From contig DAOTWA010000042.1 in assembly GCA_034435955.1 (NCBI GenBank), forward strand, positions 1-21,709: 21,709 bases of DNA. The letters are read 5' to 3'. The notes beneath the pieces are model-generated. The model ran no database searches, was not told where the DNA came from, and was given only the letters and a program-made list of their open reading frames with translations. Below are positions 14,523-21,709 of this stretch, piece after piece. The DNA is from DAOTWA01 sp034435955 (GTDB taxonomy: Bacteria; Chloroflexota; Anaerolineae; Anaerolineales; Anaerolineaceae). Positions within the stretch are counted from its first letter, which is position 1. Each line of letters opens with the position of its first letter. A program made the position numbers and the translations under genes.

Positions 14523-15505
14523 TGACTGACGGCAGCGACAATGTTCTGTTGCGGGTTGATAATCTGGTGAAATATTTTCCCATCCTGCGGGGGGTTTTCC
14601 AGCGCCAGGTGGGTGCGGTCCGCGCAGTGGATGGGATATCGTTCGAAATTTATAAAGGCGAAACATTTGGTCTGGTGGGTGAATCCGGCTGCGGCAAGTC
14701 TACAGCCGGGCGAACGATCCTCCAGCTATACAAACCTACCGCCGGAAACGTGTACTTCGAGGGCGTCAATCTGACCACCTTGAAGAGCGAGGATATGCGT
14801 CGGTTGCGCCGGCGGATGCAGATGATCTTCCAGGATCCCTACGCCTCGCTCAATCCCCGCATGACGGTCAACGAGATCATCGGGGAACCTTTGCTTGTGC
14901 ATGGGGTTATTAAGCGAAATGAACTCTCAGAACGCGTGGCGGAACTGCTGCGCACGGTGAAATTGAGCCCCGATTTCGCCGCGCGCTATCCGCATGAGTT
15001 CTCCGGAGGGCAGCGACAGCGTATCGGCGTCGCCCGTGCACTGGCGCTGCAGCCCGAATTCATCGTTTGCGACGAACCCATCTCGGCGCTGGATGTCTCC
15101 ATACAGGCGCAGGTTGTCAATCTGCTGGAAGATCTGCAGCAGCAATTCGGGTTAACCTATCTGTTCATCGCCCATGACCTTTCCATGGTGCGCCACATCA
15201 GCCGGCGCGTGGCTGTGATGTATCTGGGCATCCTGGTCGAGCTGGCATCCCGGGATGAGCTCTACAGTAAACCGCTGCACCCCTATACACAAGCACTTCT
15301 CTCGGCAGTCCCCGTGCCGGACCCTGTGATGGAAGAGCGGCGGCAGCGGATCATCCTGGAGGGCGACGTGCCCAGTCCGGTGAACCCGCCTTCGGGCTGC
15401 CGATTCCGCACCCGCTGCCCTATTGCTGTTAAAGTATGCGCCGAAGTACAACCTGAATTCCGGGAAGTGTCGCCAGGGCACTGGGTCGCGTGCCATCTGG
15501 TTTGA
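14522..15505 (+). CDS. dppF: Peptide-type ABC transporter ATP-binding protein (DppF/OppF-like)
   Basis: A 327-aa partner ATPase of the same importer. Walker A GESGCGKST at 53-61, Q-loop Gln104, signature SGGQRQR at 161-167, Walker B with Asp184-Glu185 in VCDEP, H-loop His218. The N-terminal YFPILRGVF…VRAVDG and the C-terminal Cys-containing extension (GCRFRTRCP) are typical of OppF/DppF. The ATG overlaps the dppD stop by one base (TAATG), and GGGAGG lies 8 nt upstream inside dppD, so expression is coupled. An upstream in-frame extension into dppD is rejected. Confidence 0.95.
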   Translation: MTDGSDNVLLRVDNLVKYFPILRGVFQRQVGAVRAVDGISFEIYKGETFGLVGESGCGKSTAGRTILQLYKPTAGNVYFEGVNLTTLKSEDMRRLRRRMQMIFQDPYASLNPRMTVNEIIGEPLLVHGVIKRNELSERVAELLRTVKLSPDFAARYPHEFSGGQRQRIGVARALALQPEFIVCDEPISALDVSIQAQVVNLLEDLQQQFGLTYLFIAHDLSMVRHISRRVAVMYLGILVELASRDELYSKPLHPYTQALLSAVPVPDPVMEERRQRIILEGDVPSPVNPPSGCRFRTRCPIAVKVCAEVQPEFREVSPGHWVACHLV

Positions 15506-15555
15506 CCGGTTGAGAAGTCATTACACGAAACACGAGTGTGGAAGACCGAATAAGG

Positions 15556-15567
15556 AAGGAGGTGATA
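15556..15567 (+). promoter_or_regulatory. Orphan perfect Shine-Dalgarno sequence in the dppF-SBP gap
   Basis: AAGGAGGTGATA is fully complementary to the canonical 3' end of 16S rRNA. No start codon follows at a workable distance; the first ATG (15598) is followed directly by TAG. The binding-protein gene has its own Shine-Dalgarno sequence and starts 94 nt further on. It may be a ribosome-binding mRNA stabiliser or standby site for the highly expressed binding protein, or a chance or degraded start site. Confidence 0.5.
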
Positions 15568-15660
15568 GCGGAAAGAACGTTCGCACTTACCGACGCGATG
15601 TAGCCTTAAATAACCATCGCAACCGTTCTGAACCATCAGTCCAATGGAAGGAGAAGAAGT

Positions 15661-17676
15661 ATGCGTAACAAACTGTTTATCGCTGCTTCGCTGTTAGTCT
15701 TAGCGAGCATGGTCCTGGCTGCGTGCGGTCCACAGGCGACCCCGCAAGTGATCACGCAGATCGTGGCCGGAACCCCTCAGGTCATCGAGGTGACTTCCAC
15801 CCCACCGCCTCCACCTGGTCCGGTGGAATTCAAATCCAAAGATCCAACCACCTGGGTCACGGCCGAATTCGGCGAGCCTGACACCTTCGACCCGGCACTG
15901 GCCTACGACACGTCTTCTGGCGAGATCATCCAGAACGTGTATGAGACGCTGGTCTTCTACAAGAAGGAACAGGCTGGCGTGTTCGTGCCGATGCTGGCCG
16001 AGAAATGGGACATTTCGCCAGATGGCAAAACCTACACCTTCACCATCCGCAAGGGCGTGAAGTTCCACGACGGCACGGAAATGACCCCTTCCGATGTGGC
16101 TTACAGCCTCCAGCGCGGCATGCTGCAGGGCGGCTCGAGCTCCCCGCAGTGGCTGTTGACCGAAGCCTTCTTTGGACCGTCCGTCGATGACGTCACTCAG
16201 CTCATCGATCCCTCTGGGGGCCTGATGGACGATGTCGAGGGTGTGCAGAAAGTAGATCCCGCCAAGCTCAAGTCTGTGTGCGAACAGGTGAAGGCCGCCG
16301 TAGTGGCTGATGACAACGCCGGCACGGTGACCATGAAACTGGCGCAGCCATGGGGACCCTTCCTGGCCACCCTGGCCAACACCTGGGGCGCCGTGATGAG
16401 CCAGAAGTGGGTGGTCGCCAATGGCGGTTGGGACGGCTCCTGCGACACCTGGCAGAAGTTCTATGGTATGACCTCCGATAAGGATCCCTTCACCTCCATC
16501 GCTAACGGCACCGGCCCCTTCAAGCTGGACTCCTGGGAAAAGGGTCAGCAGATCACCCTGTCGCGCAACGACAACTACTGGGTGACCACGCCTCTGTGGG
16601 ACGGCGGCCCGACCGGCCCGGCCAAGCTGGCCAAGGTGATCATCAAATCGGTGAACGAGTGGGGCACGCGCTTCGCCATGCTCCAAGCAGGTGACGCGGA
16701 CACCGTCGTGGTCAACGCCGACAGCTTCTCGCAGGCCGACCAGCTCGTTGGCGAGGAATGCCCGTATGATCCGGCCACCGGCACCACTCCTACCTGCAAA
16801 CCCACCAACACGCCGGATCAACCGCTGCGCGTATTCTCCGGTCTGCCCACCATCAATCACACTGACATCTTCTTGAACGAGAAGGTGAACACCACGGGTG
16901 GCAACCCCTACATTGGCAGCGGTAAGCTGGATGGCAATGGCATCCCGCCGGATTTCTTCAGCGACATCCACATCCGCAAGGCATTCAACTACTGCTTCAA
17001 CTGGGATCAATGGATCAAGGACGGCTTTGCCGGCTACGGTCAGCAGATCCCGACCCTGCCGCTGCCCGGCATGCCTGGCTATGATGCCAACGCCCCGAAG
17101 TATTCTTACGATGCCGACAAGTGCAAGGCTGAATTCCAGGCCTCGACACTGAAGTCTCCGGATGGCAAGAGCGTGTGGGACGTCGGCTTCCGCTTCCAGA
17201 TCGCCTACAACGTCGGCAATATCCCCCGCCAGACCGGCGCGCAAATTCTGGCCACCAACCTGGTGCGCCTGAACCCGAAGTTCTTGGTTTCGGTGATTTC
17301 GCTGCCGTGGGCCACCCTGCTGCACTCCTACCAGGCATCGCAGTTGCCCGTGTGGGTCATCGGCTGGCAGGAAGATATCCACGATCCGCATAACTGGTAC
17401 CAGCCGTACCTGACCGGTACGTATGGTAGCAATGAGAACTTCAGCGAAGACTTCAAGAAGCAGGTCTCTGACCTGGTCACCAAGGGTGCGGCCGAGTCCG
17501 ATCCGGCCAAGCGCGACGCGATCTACAAGCAGCTCAACCAGGTGATTTACGACTACGCCCCAATGATCATGGGCGTCCAGCCCACGACCAGGCGGTATGT
17601 CCAGCGCTGGGTGAACGGCTACTACTACAACCCGATCTACGGCTACCTGTACTACTACCCGTTCTCCAAGAACTAA
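15661..17676 (+). CDS. ABC transporter substrate-binding lipoprotein, family 5
   Basis: A 671-aa secreted lipoprotein, the solute receptor of the importer. The signal peptide ends at lipobox LAAC (Cys22); a Thr/Pro/Val-rich linker follows to about residue 55. The mature part has the family-5 (SBP_bac_5) start: EPDTFDPALAYDT, then NVYETLV, MLAEKWDISPDGKTYTFTIRKGVKFHDG and further on IRKAFNYC. It is longer than the ~530-aa E. coli DppA, with extra loops. GGAAGGAGAAGAAGT just before the ATG gives a strong ribosome site. Codons favour C-ending choices more than the neighbours do, suggesting high expression. A 12-bp hairpin follows the stop codon. Confidence 0.95.
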   Translation: MRNKLFIAASLLVLASMVLAACGPQATPQVITQIVAGTPQVIEVTSTPPPPPGPVEFKSKDPTTWVTAEFGEPDTFDPALAYDTSSGEIIQNVYETLVFYKKEQAGVFVPMLAEKWDISPDGKTYTFTIRKGVKFHDGTEMTPSDVAYSLQRGMLQGGSSSPQWLLTEAFFGPSVDDVTQLIDPSGGLMDDVEGVQKVDPAKLKSVCEQVKAAVVADDNAGTVTMKLAQPWGPFLATLANTWGAVMSQKWVVANGGWDGSCDTWQKFYGMTSDKDPFTSIANGTGPFKLDSWEKGQQITLSRNDNYWVTTPLWDGGPTGPAKLAKVIIKSVNEWGTRFAMLQAGDADTVVVNADSFSQADQLVGEECPYDPATGTTPTCKPTNTPDQPLRVFSGLPTINHTDIFLNEKVNTTGGNPYIGSGKLDGNGIPPDFFSDIHIRKAFNYCFNWDQWIKDGFAGYGQQIPTLPLPGMPGYDANAPKYSYDADKCKAEFQASTLKSPDGKSVWDVGFRFQIAYNVGNIPRQTGAQILATNLVRLNPKFLVSVISLPWATLLHSYQASQLPVWVIGWQEDIHDPHNWYQPYLTGTYGSNENFSEDFKKQVSDLVTKGAAESDPAKRDAIYKQLNQVIYDYAPMIMGVQPTTRRYVQRWVNGYYYNPIYGYLYYYPFSKN

Positions 17677-17695
17677 GCCCAGACCGGGACTTAAT

Positions 17696-17724
17696 CCAGG
17701 GGCCTGGCCTGACCAGGCCCCTGG
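17696..17724 (+). promoter_or_regulatory. Intercistronic 12-bp hairpin after the binding-protein gene
   Basis: CCAGGGGCCTGG and CCAGGCCCCTGG form a perfect 12-bp inverted repeat around loop CCTGA. No T-run follows, so it is not a classical terminator. Hairpins at this place in importer operons often protect the binding-protein mRNA from 3' exonucleases or attenuate permease expression. Confidence 0.75.
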
Positions 17725-17759
17725 TATCCAGAAATCATTGGATAATTTGCTATAAAAAG

Positions 17760-18824
17760 ATGATCAACTACATCATTCGCCGCCTGTTGCTTTTACCCGT
17801 CATCCTGCTCGGGGTCACCTTACTGATCTTCGCCATGCTGCAACTCTTGAGCCCCGTGGAACGCTCCGCGCTGTACATCCGCGATATTCCCCACAATCCG
17901 GATGCCATCCCCGGCATCATTAAACGTTATGGCCTGGACGACCCGCTCCCGGTGCAATACTGGCATTGGCTGGTTGGCAAACAGGACCCCGTTACGGGAA
18001 AAATCGTCGGCGGTGTGCTGCGCGGCGACCTGGGTTACTCACGCGTGGGCAACCAGTATGTGGTAGACCTGATCAAGCAGCGCTTCCCGGCCACCCTGGA
18101 GCTGGCGCTGTGGGCGTTCGTGCCCATCGTCGTGGTGGGCATTTGGCTGGGAGTGCAGGCGGCGATCCAGCACAATAAACCATTCGATCAGGCCGCGCGT
18201 ATTTTTGCCATCGTTGGGTCTTCATTCCCCACTTTTGTGTTTGGCCTGCTGGTGCTGATGCTGTTTTACGCCAAGCTGCGCTGGTTCCCTCCCGGGCGTC
18301 TCTCGGATTGGGCCAATTTTGTTGTGAACTCCCCTGGCTTTGTGCACGTCACCTATCTCAACACCGTTGACAGCCTGATCAATGGTCGCTTCGACATTTT
18401 TCTCGATTCCCTGCGCCATTTGATTCTCCCCATTTTGACCCTGTCCTACATCAGTTGGGCCACTTTCCTGCGCGTCACCCGCTCTTCTATGCTGGAAGCG
18501 CTGCGCCAGGATTACATCACCACCGCCCGCGCCAAGGGTCTGCCCGAACGGGACGTGATCAACAAGCACGCCCGCCCCAATGCCATGATCCCAGTGGCTA
18601 CCCTGGCTGGTTTCCAGGTGATCATCCTGTTGGGCGGAGTGGTGATCACCGAGACGGTGTTCAATTATCCGGGCATCGGTTCGGCCTTCGCGACCGCTTC
18701 AGCGCAGTTGGATGTGGTTACCGTGCTCGGTTTTGCCCTCTTTAACGGCATGATCTTAATTCTCGCAAACCTGGCGGTGGACGTCATGTACGCGTTCATC
18801 GACCCGCGGGTGCGCTTGAGCTAG
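17760..18824 (+). CDS. dppB: Peptide-type ABC transporter permease (DppB/OppB-like)
   Basis: A 354-aa inner-membrane subunit. The N-terminal INYIIRRLLLLPVILLGVT helix and the following extracytoplasmic LSPVE…IIKRYGLDDPLPVQYWHWL segment are typical of the DppB family. GDLGYS precedes the core permease domain. The EAA loop that contacts the ATPases is at ~251-280 (DYITTARAKGLPER…NA). The C-terminus ends IDPRVRLS. The ATG at 17760 has no Shine-Dalgarno sequence (GCTATAAAAAG precedes it), so translation may be weak relative to the binding protein. The dppC start lies 13 nt downstream. Confidence 0.95.
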   Translation: MINYIIRRLLLLPVILLGVTLLIFAMLQLLSPVERSALYIRDIPHNPDAIPGIIKRYGLDDPLPVQYWHWLVGKQDPVTGKIVGGVLRGDLGYSRVGNQYVVDLIKQRFPATLELALWAFVPIVVVGIWLGVQAAIQHNKPFDQAARIFAIVGSSFPTFVFGLLVLMLFYAKLRWFPPGRLSDWANFVVNSPGFVHVTYLNTVDSLINGRFDIFLDSLRHLILPILTLSYISWATFLRVTRSSMLEALRQDYITTARAKGLPERDVINKHARPNAMIPVATLAGFQVIILLGGVVITETVFNYPGIGSAFATASAQLDVVTVLGFALFNGMILILANLAVDVMYAFIDPRVRLS

Positions 18825-18837
18825 GCGAGGTATTTAT

Positions 18838-19887
18838 ATGGCCACCACCACTCAAACACCCTCTGCAGCCGGAAAGCCGGTCGAAATTCTGCCTGAAGAA
18901 GTATCCCTGCGCCCAATTGGACGGTTGGAGCGCTTCCTCGGCCAGGAAAACTACCGCATCATCAAAGGTCTTCTAACCACCCCGGCTTCCGTGATAGGTC
19001 TGGTTTTGCTGCTCTTTTTTATCATCATTGCCCTGGCTGCCCCTTTTCTTGCTCCACCCATACCCGGCCAGGATCCTTATTCGATCCCGCGGGATGGCTT
19101 TGGCATGATCCCGCGCCCGATGGGTTCGAGCTGGGATTTGTACCCGCCGCCGCTGCCTTTCTGGTGGAAAGCGCTCACCGGTACGGATCAGTGGGTGCAT
19201 ATATTGGGCACCGCCAGCGGCCAATATGACATTTTTTACGGCATTGTCTGGGGCACGCGGGTAGCCTTCCAAACCGGTTTGATTATCGTGGCGGTCGCTT
19301 TGGTCATCGGTTTGCTGATGGGTTCGGTGGCAGCTTATTATGGACGATGGGTGGATAACGTTCTCATGCGCATCGTGGATGTCTTTATGACCCTGCCGTA
19401 CATCATGGCGGCCATGATCCTGTCGGCAGTGCTTATCCCCCGCATGGGCAAGAGTGTGCTCCCCGTCGGCGTCGCCCTGGTAGCCTTCGGTTGGATGAAC
19501 TACTCGCGCCTGATCCGCGGCGACATCCTCTCGGTGCGCGAGCGCGATTATGTCCTGGCTGCCAAGGTGCTGGGCGTGAAGGACAGCCGCATCCTCCTGC
19601 GTCACATCCTGCCCAACGCCATCTTTCCCACCCTCGTGTACGCCTCGCTGGACATCGGCGGAATCGTGCTCTCCTACGCAGCGCTCAGCTTCCTGGGCAT
19701 CGGAGCCGATATTGGCTACGCCGACTGGGGCCAGTTGCTCAGCTTCGCGCGCAACTGGATCACCAGCCTGCACACCTACTGGTACATTGTGGTCTGGCCG
19801 GGCGTTGCCCTTACCCTTTTTGTCCTGGCCTGGAATCTGATCGGAGACGCCTTCCGCGACGTGCTCGATCCGCGCATGCGCAAATAA
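18838..19887 (+). CDS. dppC: Peptide-type ABC transporter permease (DppC/OppC-like)
   Basis: A 349-aa second permease. A cytoplasmic N-terminus of about 50 residues precedes the OppC_N helix (~51-75). A long, Pro-rich extracytoplasmic loop (~75-135), with HILGT before the second helix, is longer than in most DppC proteins. The EAA loop is at ~237-266 (DYVLAAKVLGVKD…PNA). The protein ends FRDVLDPRMRK. GAGG seven nt upstream supports the ATG. A degenerate, in-frame copy of the C-terminal codons follows the stop codon (19888-19947). Confidence 0.95.
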   Translation: MATTTQTPSAAGKPVEILPEEVSLRPIGRLERFLGQENYRIIKGLLTTPASVIGLVLLLFFIIIALAAPFLAPPIPGQDPYSIPRDGFGMIPRPMGSSWDLYPPPLPFWWKALTGTDQWVHILGTASGQYDIFYGIVWGTRVAFQTGLIIVAVALVIGLLMGSVAAYYGRWVDNVLMRIVDVFMTLPYIMAAMILSAVLIPRMGKSVLPVGVALVAFGWMNYSRLIRGDILSVRERDYVLAAKVLGVKDSRILLRHILPNAIFPTLVYASLDIGGIVLSYAALSFLGIGADIGYADWGQLLSFARNWITSLHTYWYIVVWPGVALTLFVLAWNLIGDAFRDVLDPRMRK

Positions 19888-19947
19888 GGATCGGCAACGG
19901 ATTGGTTCACGGATTGTATCGGGCTCGACCCCGGCATGCGTAAATAA
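19888..19947 (+). pseudogene. Degenerate in-frame duplicate of the dppC C-terminus
   Basis: The 20 codons directly after the dppC TAA stay in frame and end in WFTDCIGLDPGMRK-stop, echoing the dppC end AFRDVLDPRMRK-stop. The last 24 bases (19924-19947) match 19864-19887 at 20 positions, offset exactly 60 bp. This looks like the scar of a short tandem duplication or the last remnant of a deleted second dppC paralogue. Read-through of the first stop codon would add a 19-residue tail. Confidence 0.5.
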
Positions 19948-19967
19948 CGCGCGCAACGGATGGCGGC

Positions 19968-21236
19968 GTGAAAACCGCTTTGATATCATTCCTGAACATA
20001 CACCGGAGGGCGATTGTCGCCCTCCTTCTGTTAATAACCCCCATCGTCCTCTTAACTTCTGGATGGACAGCCAGCGCAACCGACGGTGACCCTCAGCTAT
20101 TCACGCCGGGCGCCTCCGGGCTGATTCCCAGGGCCGATTTCCTAACCTGTCCAACCCTGCCAGCGCAGCCCTCCCAGGCCGATCAGGGCGCGATGACTTA
20201 CTGCCTGGTGTGCATGACCTGCCACGGAGACGTGGGCCAGGGGTTGGCCGCTTTTCTTGGCAAGCTCGACGCAGCCTCGAATTGCTACCAATCCAAATGC
20301 CATGCGGCCAATCACCCACCCTGGGGATTTCAGCTTCCGACTCAGGTGCCGCCGGTGGTGGGGCCGGGAATGGTGGAAGTCTTTGGTAATGCCTTGCGGT
20401 TGCACGATTATCTGGTAAAGACCATGCCCTGGCAGAATCCCGGCAGTCTGAGCGATGATGAATACTGGAATTTGACCGCTTTCATGCTGCGCGCCAACGG
20501 TTACGACCCGGATGGCATCGTTCTGGACGCGAACAGCGCGGCTCAATTTGTTCTCGGGACGGGTTCTGCGCCGGCGCAGGTTGCGACACCGACGCCAACG
20601 GCACCATCCACGCCCGCGGCCATCCCCATGCACCATGACACCCCCTTGCCCGGCATGATGCGGCGCGTAAATCCGCTGACCTGCCCGACCTTGCCGCCGC
20701 AGCCTGATCAGGCGGATGAGGGTGCGATCACCTATTGCCTGGTATGTATGACCTGCCACGGGGATGTCGGTCAAGGCCTGGAGGAATTCCGTAAGACCCT
20801 CGATCCGGCCGATCAGAACTGCTGGAAATCGAAATGTCACGCGGCCAATCACCCGCCGGACGGTTTCGTTCTGCCCACACTGGTGCCGGCCATCGTAGGT
20901 CCGCACGTACTGGAAGGATTTGGCAACGCCCTCAATCTGCACAATTTCCTCAAAGCGGTGATGCCATACCAGGCGCCTGGCAGTCTCAGCGATGCGGATT
21001 ACTGGGAGCTCACTGCTTTTGTGATGCGCATGAATGGTTACGAGCTGGGTAACGCCGTTCTCGATGAGAAGACGGCTGCCCAGATCGTGTTTCCTCCGTC
21101 TGGGATCAAAACGCCTACCCCAGCCGGGATCTCCAACTTCAACCTTACCTCTGCCTGGCCGTATCTGGCTTTTTTCCTTGTTTTGGCTGGCGCCGGAACG
21201 GCCGTCTGGATTGCCCGTCTGGCCCGGCGGAGGTGA
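19968..21236 (+). CDS. Membrane-anchored twin-domain c-type cytochrome
   Basis: A 422-aa exported protein from a GTG start. A signal peptide or anchor (~15-37) leads to two homologous domains, ~57-197 and ~235-376, joined by a Thr/Pro/Ala linker. The protein ends in a transmembrane helix (~398-416) and basic residues. Each domain reads TCPTLP, CLVCMTCHGDVGQGL (CX2CX2CH; C79/C82/C85/H86 and C257/C260/C263/H264), a CX4CH motif (C106-C111-H112 and C285-C290-H291), AANHPP, then FGNAL and MPWQ/MPYQ (Met153, Met332) before PGSLSD.xYW.LTAF. CXXCH plus the late Met and C-terminal helix fit class I cytochrome c. Two hemes are likely and up to four possible. It is presumably an electron carrier outside the membrane; partners are unknown. 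It starts 80 nt after dppC. Confidence 0.85.
   Translation: MKTALISFLNIHRRAIVALLLLITPIVLLTSGWTASATDGDPQLFTPGASGLIPRADFLTCPTLPAQPSQADQGAMTYCLVCMTCHGDVGQGLAAFLGKLDAASNCYQSKCHAANHPPWGFQLPTQVPPVVGPGMVEVFGNALRLHDYLVKTMPWQNPGSLSDDEYWNLTAFMLRANGYDPDGIVLDANSAAQFVLGTGSAPAQVATPTPTAPSTPAAIPMHHDTPLPGMMRRVNPLTCPTLPPQPDQADEGAITYCLVCMTCHGDVGQGLEEFRKTLDPADQNCWKSKCHAANHPPDGFVLPTLVPAIVGPHVLEGFGNALNLHNFLKAVMPYQAPGSLSDADYWELTAFVMRMNGYELGNAVLDEKTAAQIVFPPSGIKTPTPAGISNFNLTSAWPYLAFFLVLAGAGTAVWIARLARRR
20136..21095 (+). repeat. Internal duplication of the cytochrome domain
   Basis: Two coding repeats of about 140 codons, roughly 20136-20558 and 20670-21095, align across their length. The segment around CLVCMTCHGDVGQGL is identical in protein but differs at many third codon positions, so the duplication is old and kept under selection. 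Confidence 0.85.
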
Positions 21237-21238
21237 TG

Positions 21239-21247
21239 TGATAGAAT
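21239..21247 (+). promoter_or_regulatory. Extended -10 promoter for the downstream binding-protein gene
   Basis: TGATAGAAT matches the extended -10 pattern also seen upstream of maf and the tRNA pair. It lies just after the cytochrome stop codon. Transcription would begin near 21254, leaving a leader of about 190 nt before the gene at 21448. Confidence 0.45.
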
Positions 21248-21290
21248 TTCTAGCAAAAGTCTCACCCAAAACTGCCGTGAGGATCACCCG

Positions 21291-21402
21291 TTCGATCCGA
21301 TAACGCAGGTGCGATCGAATCCCGGCGGAGAACGCCTCAACCGGACCCCCTGCTCCTTCCCTTCTGCCATGGGAGGGTGGAAAGGGCTGGGATGAGGTGA
21401 GG
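21291..21402 (+). repeat. Inverted repeats in the leader of the downstream gene
   Basis: TTCGATC (21291-21297) and GATCGAA (21313-21319) form a perfect 7-bp stem. Further on, a GC-rich imperfect palindrome spans about 21335-21402; its core pairs CCTTCCC with GGGAGGG around a 9-nt loop and its flanks read CCTC…GAGG. The second element resembles dispersed GC-rich palindromic repeats common in Chloroflexota intergenic DNA, but only one copy is in the window. Confidence 0.4.
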
Positions 21403-21447
21403 ACAGAATATACACCGCAATCTTGTCTGATCTGAGGAGCCTCTTTC

Positions 21448-21709
21448 ATGCGATCTTTGCGCCACCTTTTACCCGCTTTGCTGGTCGTGACCATCCTCCT
21501 CTCGGCCTGCGGAGCGCCGGCCTCGCCCATGCCAAAGACACCCGGCGGCATCACCCCCACCGCCAACCAGCAGCCCAGCCCAACGCCTACCCCAGCACCA
21601 CGCACACTGGTAATCTGTCTGGGGCAGGAGCCGCAGACGTTGTATCTTTACGGCGGATCTTCGGCCGCGATGTGGAGCGTGCTGGAAGCCATCTACGACG
21701 GACCGGTGG
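21448..21709 (+). CDS. ABC transporter substrate-binding lipoprotein, family 5 (partial, 3' end outside the window)
   Basis: The first 87 codons are visible. The signal peptide MRSLRHLLPALLVVTILLSAC ends in a lipobox (Cys21). A Pro/Thr-rich linker follows, then LVICLGQEPQTLYLYGG and VLEAIYDGP, a start typical of family-5 (SBP_bac_5) solute receptors in Chloroflexota. GAGGAG lies about 9 nt before the ATG. It is the second binding protein of this family in the window, with its own promoter region, so it probably begins another transport unit. Confidence 0.85.
   Translation, partial: MRSLRHLLPALLVVTILLSACGAPASPMPKTPGGITPTANQQPSPTPTPAPRTLVICLGQEPQTLYLYGGSSAAMWSVLEAIYDGPV

Noticed and set aside
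15700..17391. 563-aa open frame antisense to the binding-protein gene
   Set aside because: It mirrors a strongly codon-biased gene; long antisense frames arise from GC-rich third positions. The product shows no recognisable domain and no ribosome site is seen.
18973..20079. 368-aa minus-strand frame over dppC
   Set aside because: It is His/Asp/Gln-rich antisense translation of a membrane permease, without domain features.
20142..21605. 487-aa minus-strand frame across the cytochrome and the following gap
   Set aside because: It is antisense to a clear two-domain cytochrome and rich in Arg/Gly/His, with no recognisable domain.

Overview
The window reads as chromosomal DNA of a moderately GC-rich bacterium, most likely a member of the Chloroflexota (Anaerolineae-like). 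This is inferred from the lipoproteins with Thr/Pro-rich linkers, the gene families present and their arrangement; there is no 16S gene here to prove it. Almost all of the window is coding, and no phage or CRISPR locus is visible.

Layout. Positions 1-208 look like the end of an insertion sequence: four 25-bp tandem repeats next to a minus-strand reading frame cut by the window edge. Next come two minus-strand tRNA-Ser genes (anticodons UGA then GCU in transcription order), with a good promoter upstream and two copies of the same terminator downstream. The outer terminator copy belongs to a partial duplication that also carries a broken tRNA 3' end. Positions 643-4941 hold a four-gene minus-strand operon: a VWA-transmembrane-FHA protein, a membrane-anchored PP2C phosphatase overlapping it by ATGA, an intramembrane DUF3267-type zincin and a small lipoprotein. 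Divergent to it is a GT-C (family 39-like) membrane glycosyltransferase (5066-7054).

Positions 7084-9218 carry xpt and guaA on the minus strand. Together they can turn xanthine into XMP and then GMP. Divergent from them is a housekeeping block on the plus strand: maf, a lipoprotein class B penicillin-binding protein and the ribosome-assembly GTPase rsgA. From a perfect sigma70-type promoter inside the 3' end of rsgA starts a peptide-type ABC transporter operon: two ATPases, a substrate-binding lipoprotein and two permeases. It has a structured leader of about 285 nt. A twin-domain, membrane-anchored c-type cytochrome follows, then the start of a second family-5 substrate-binding lipoprotein.

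The least ordinary features are: the twin-repeat cytochrome with CX2CX2CH plus CX4CH motifs in each half; an in-frame degenerate duplicate of the dppC C-terminus just after its stop codon; an orphan perfect Shine-Dalgarno sequence upstream of the binding-protein gene; the leader and palindrome before the transporter operon; the VWA/FHA + PP2C cassette, whose VWA and FHA motifs are both degenerate; and the tRNA-terminator duplication abutting the IS-like end. A shared TGnTA(G/A)AAT extended -10 element recurs at several inferred promoters.
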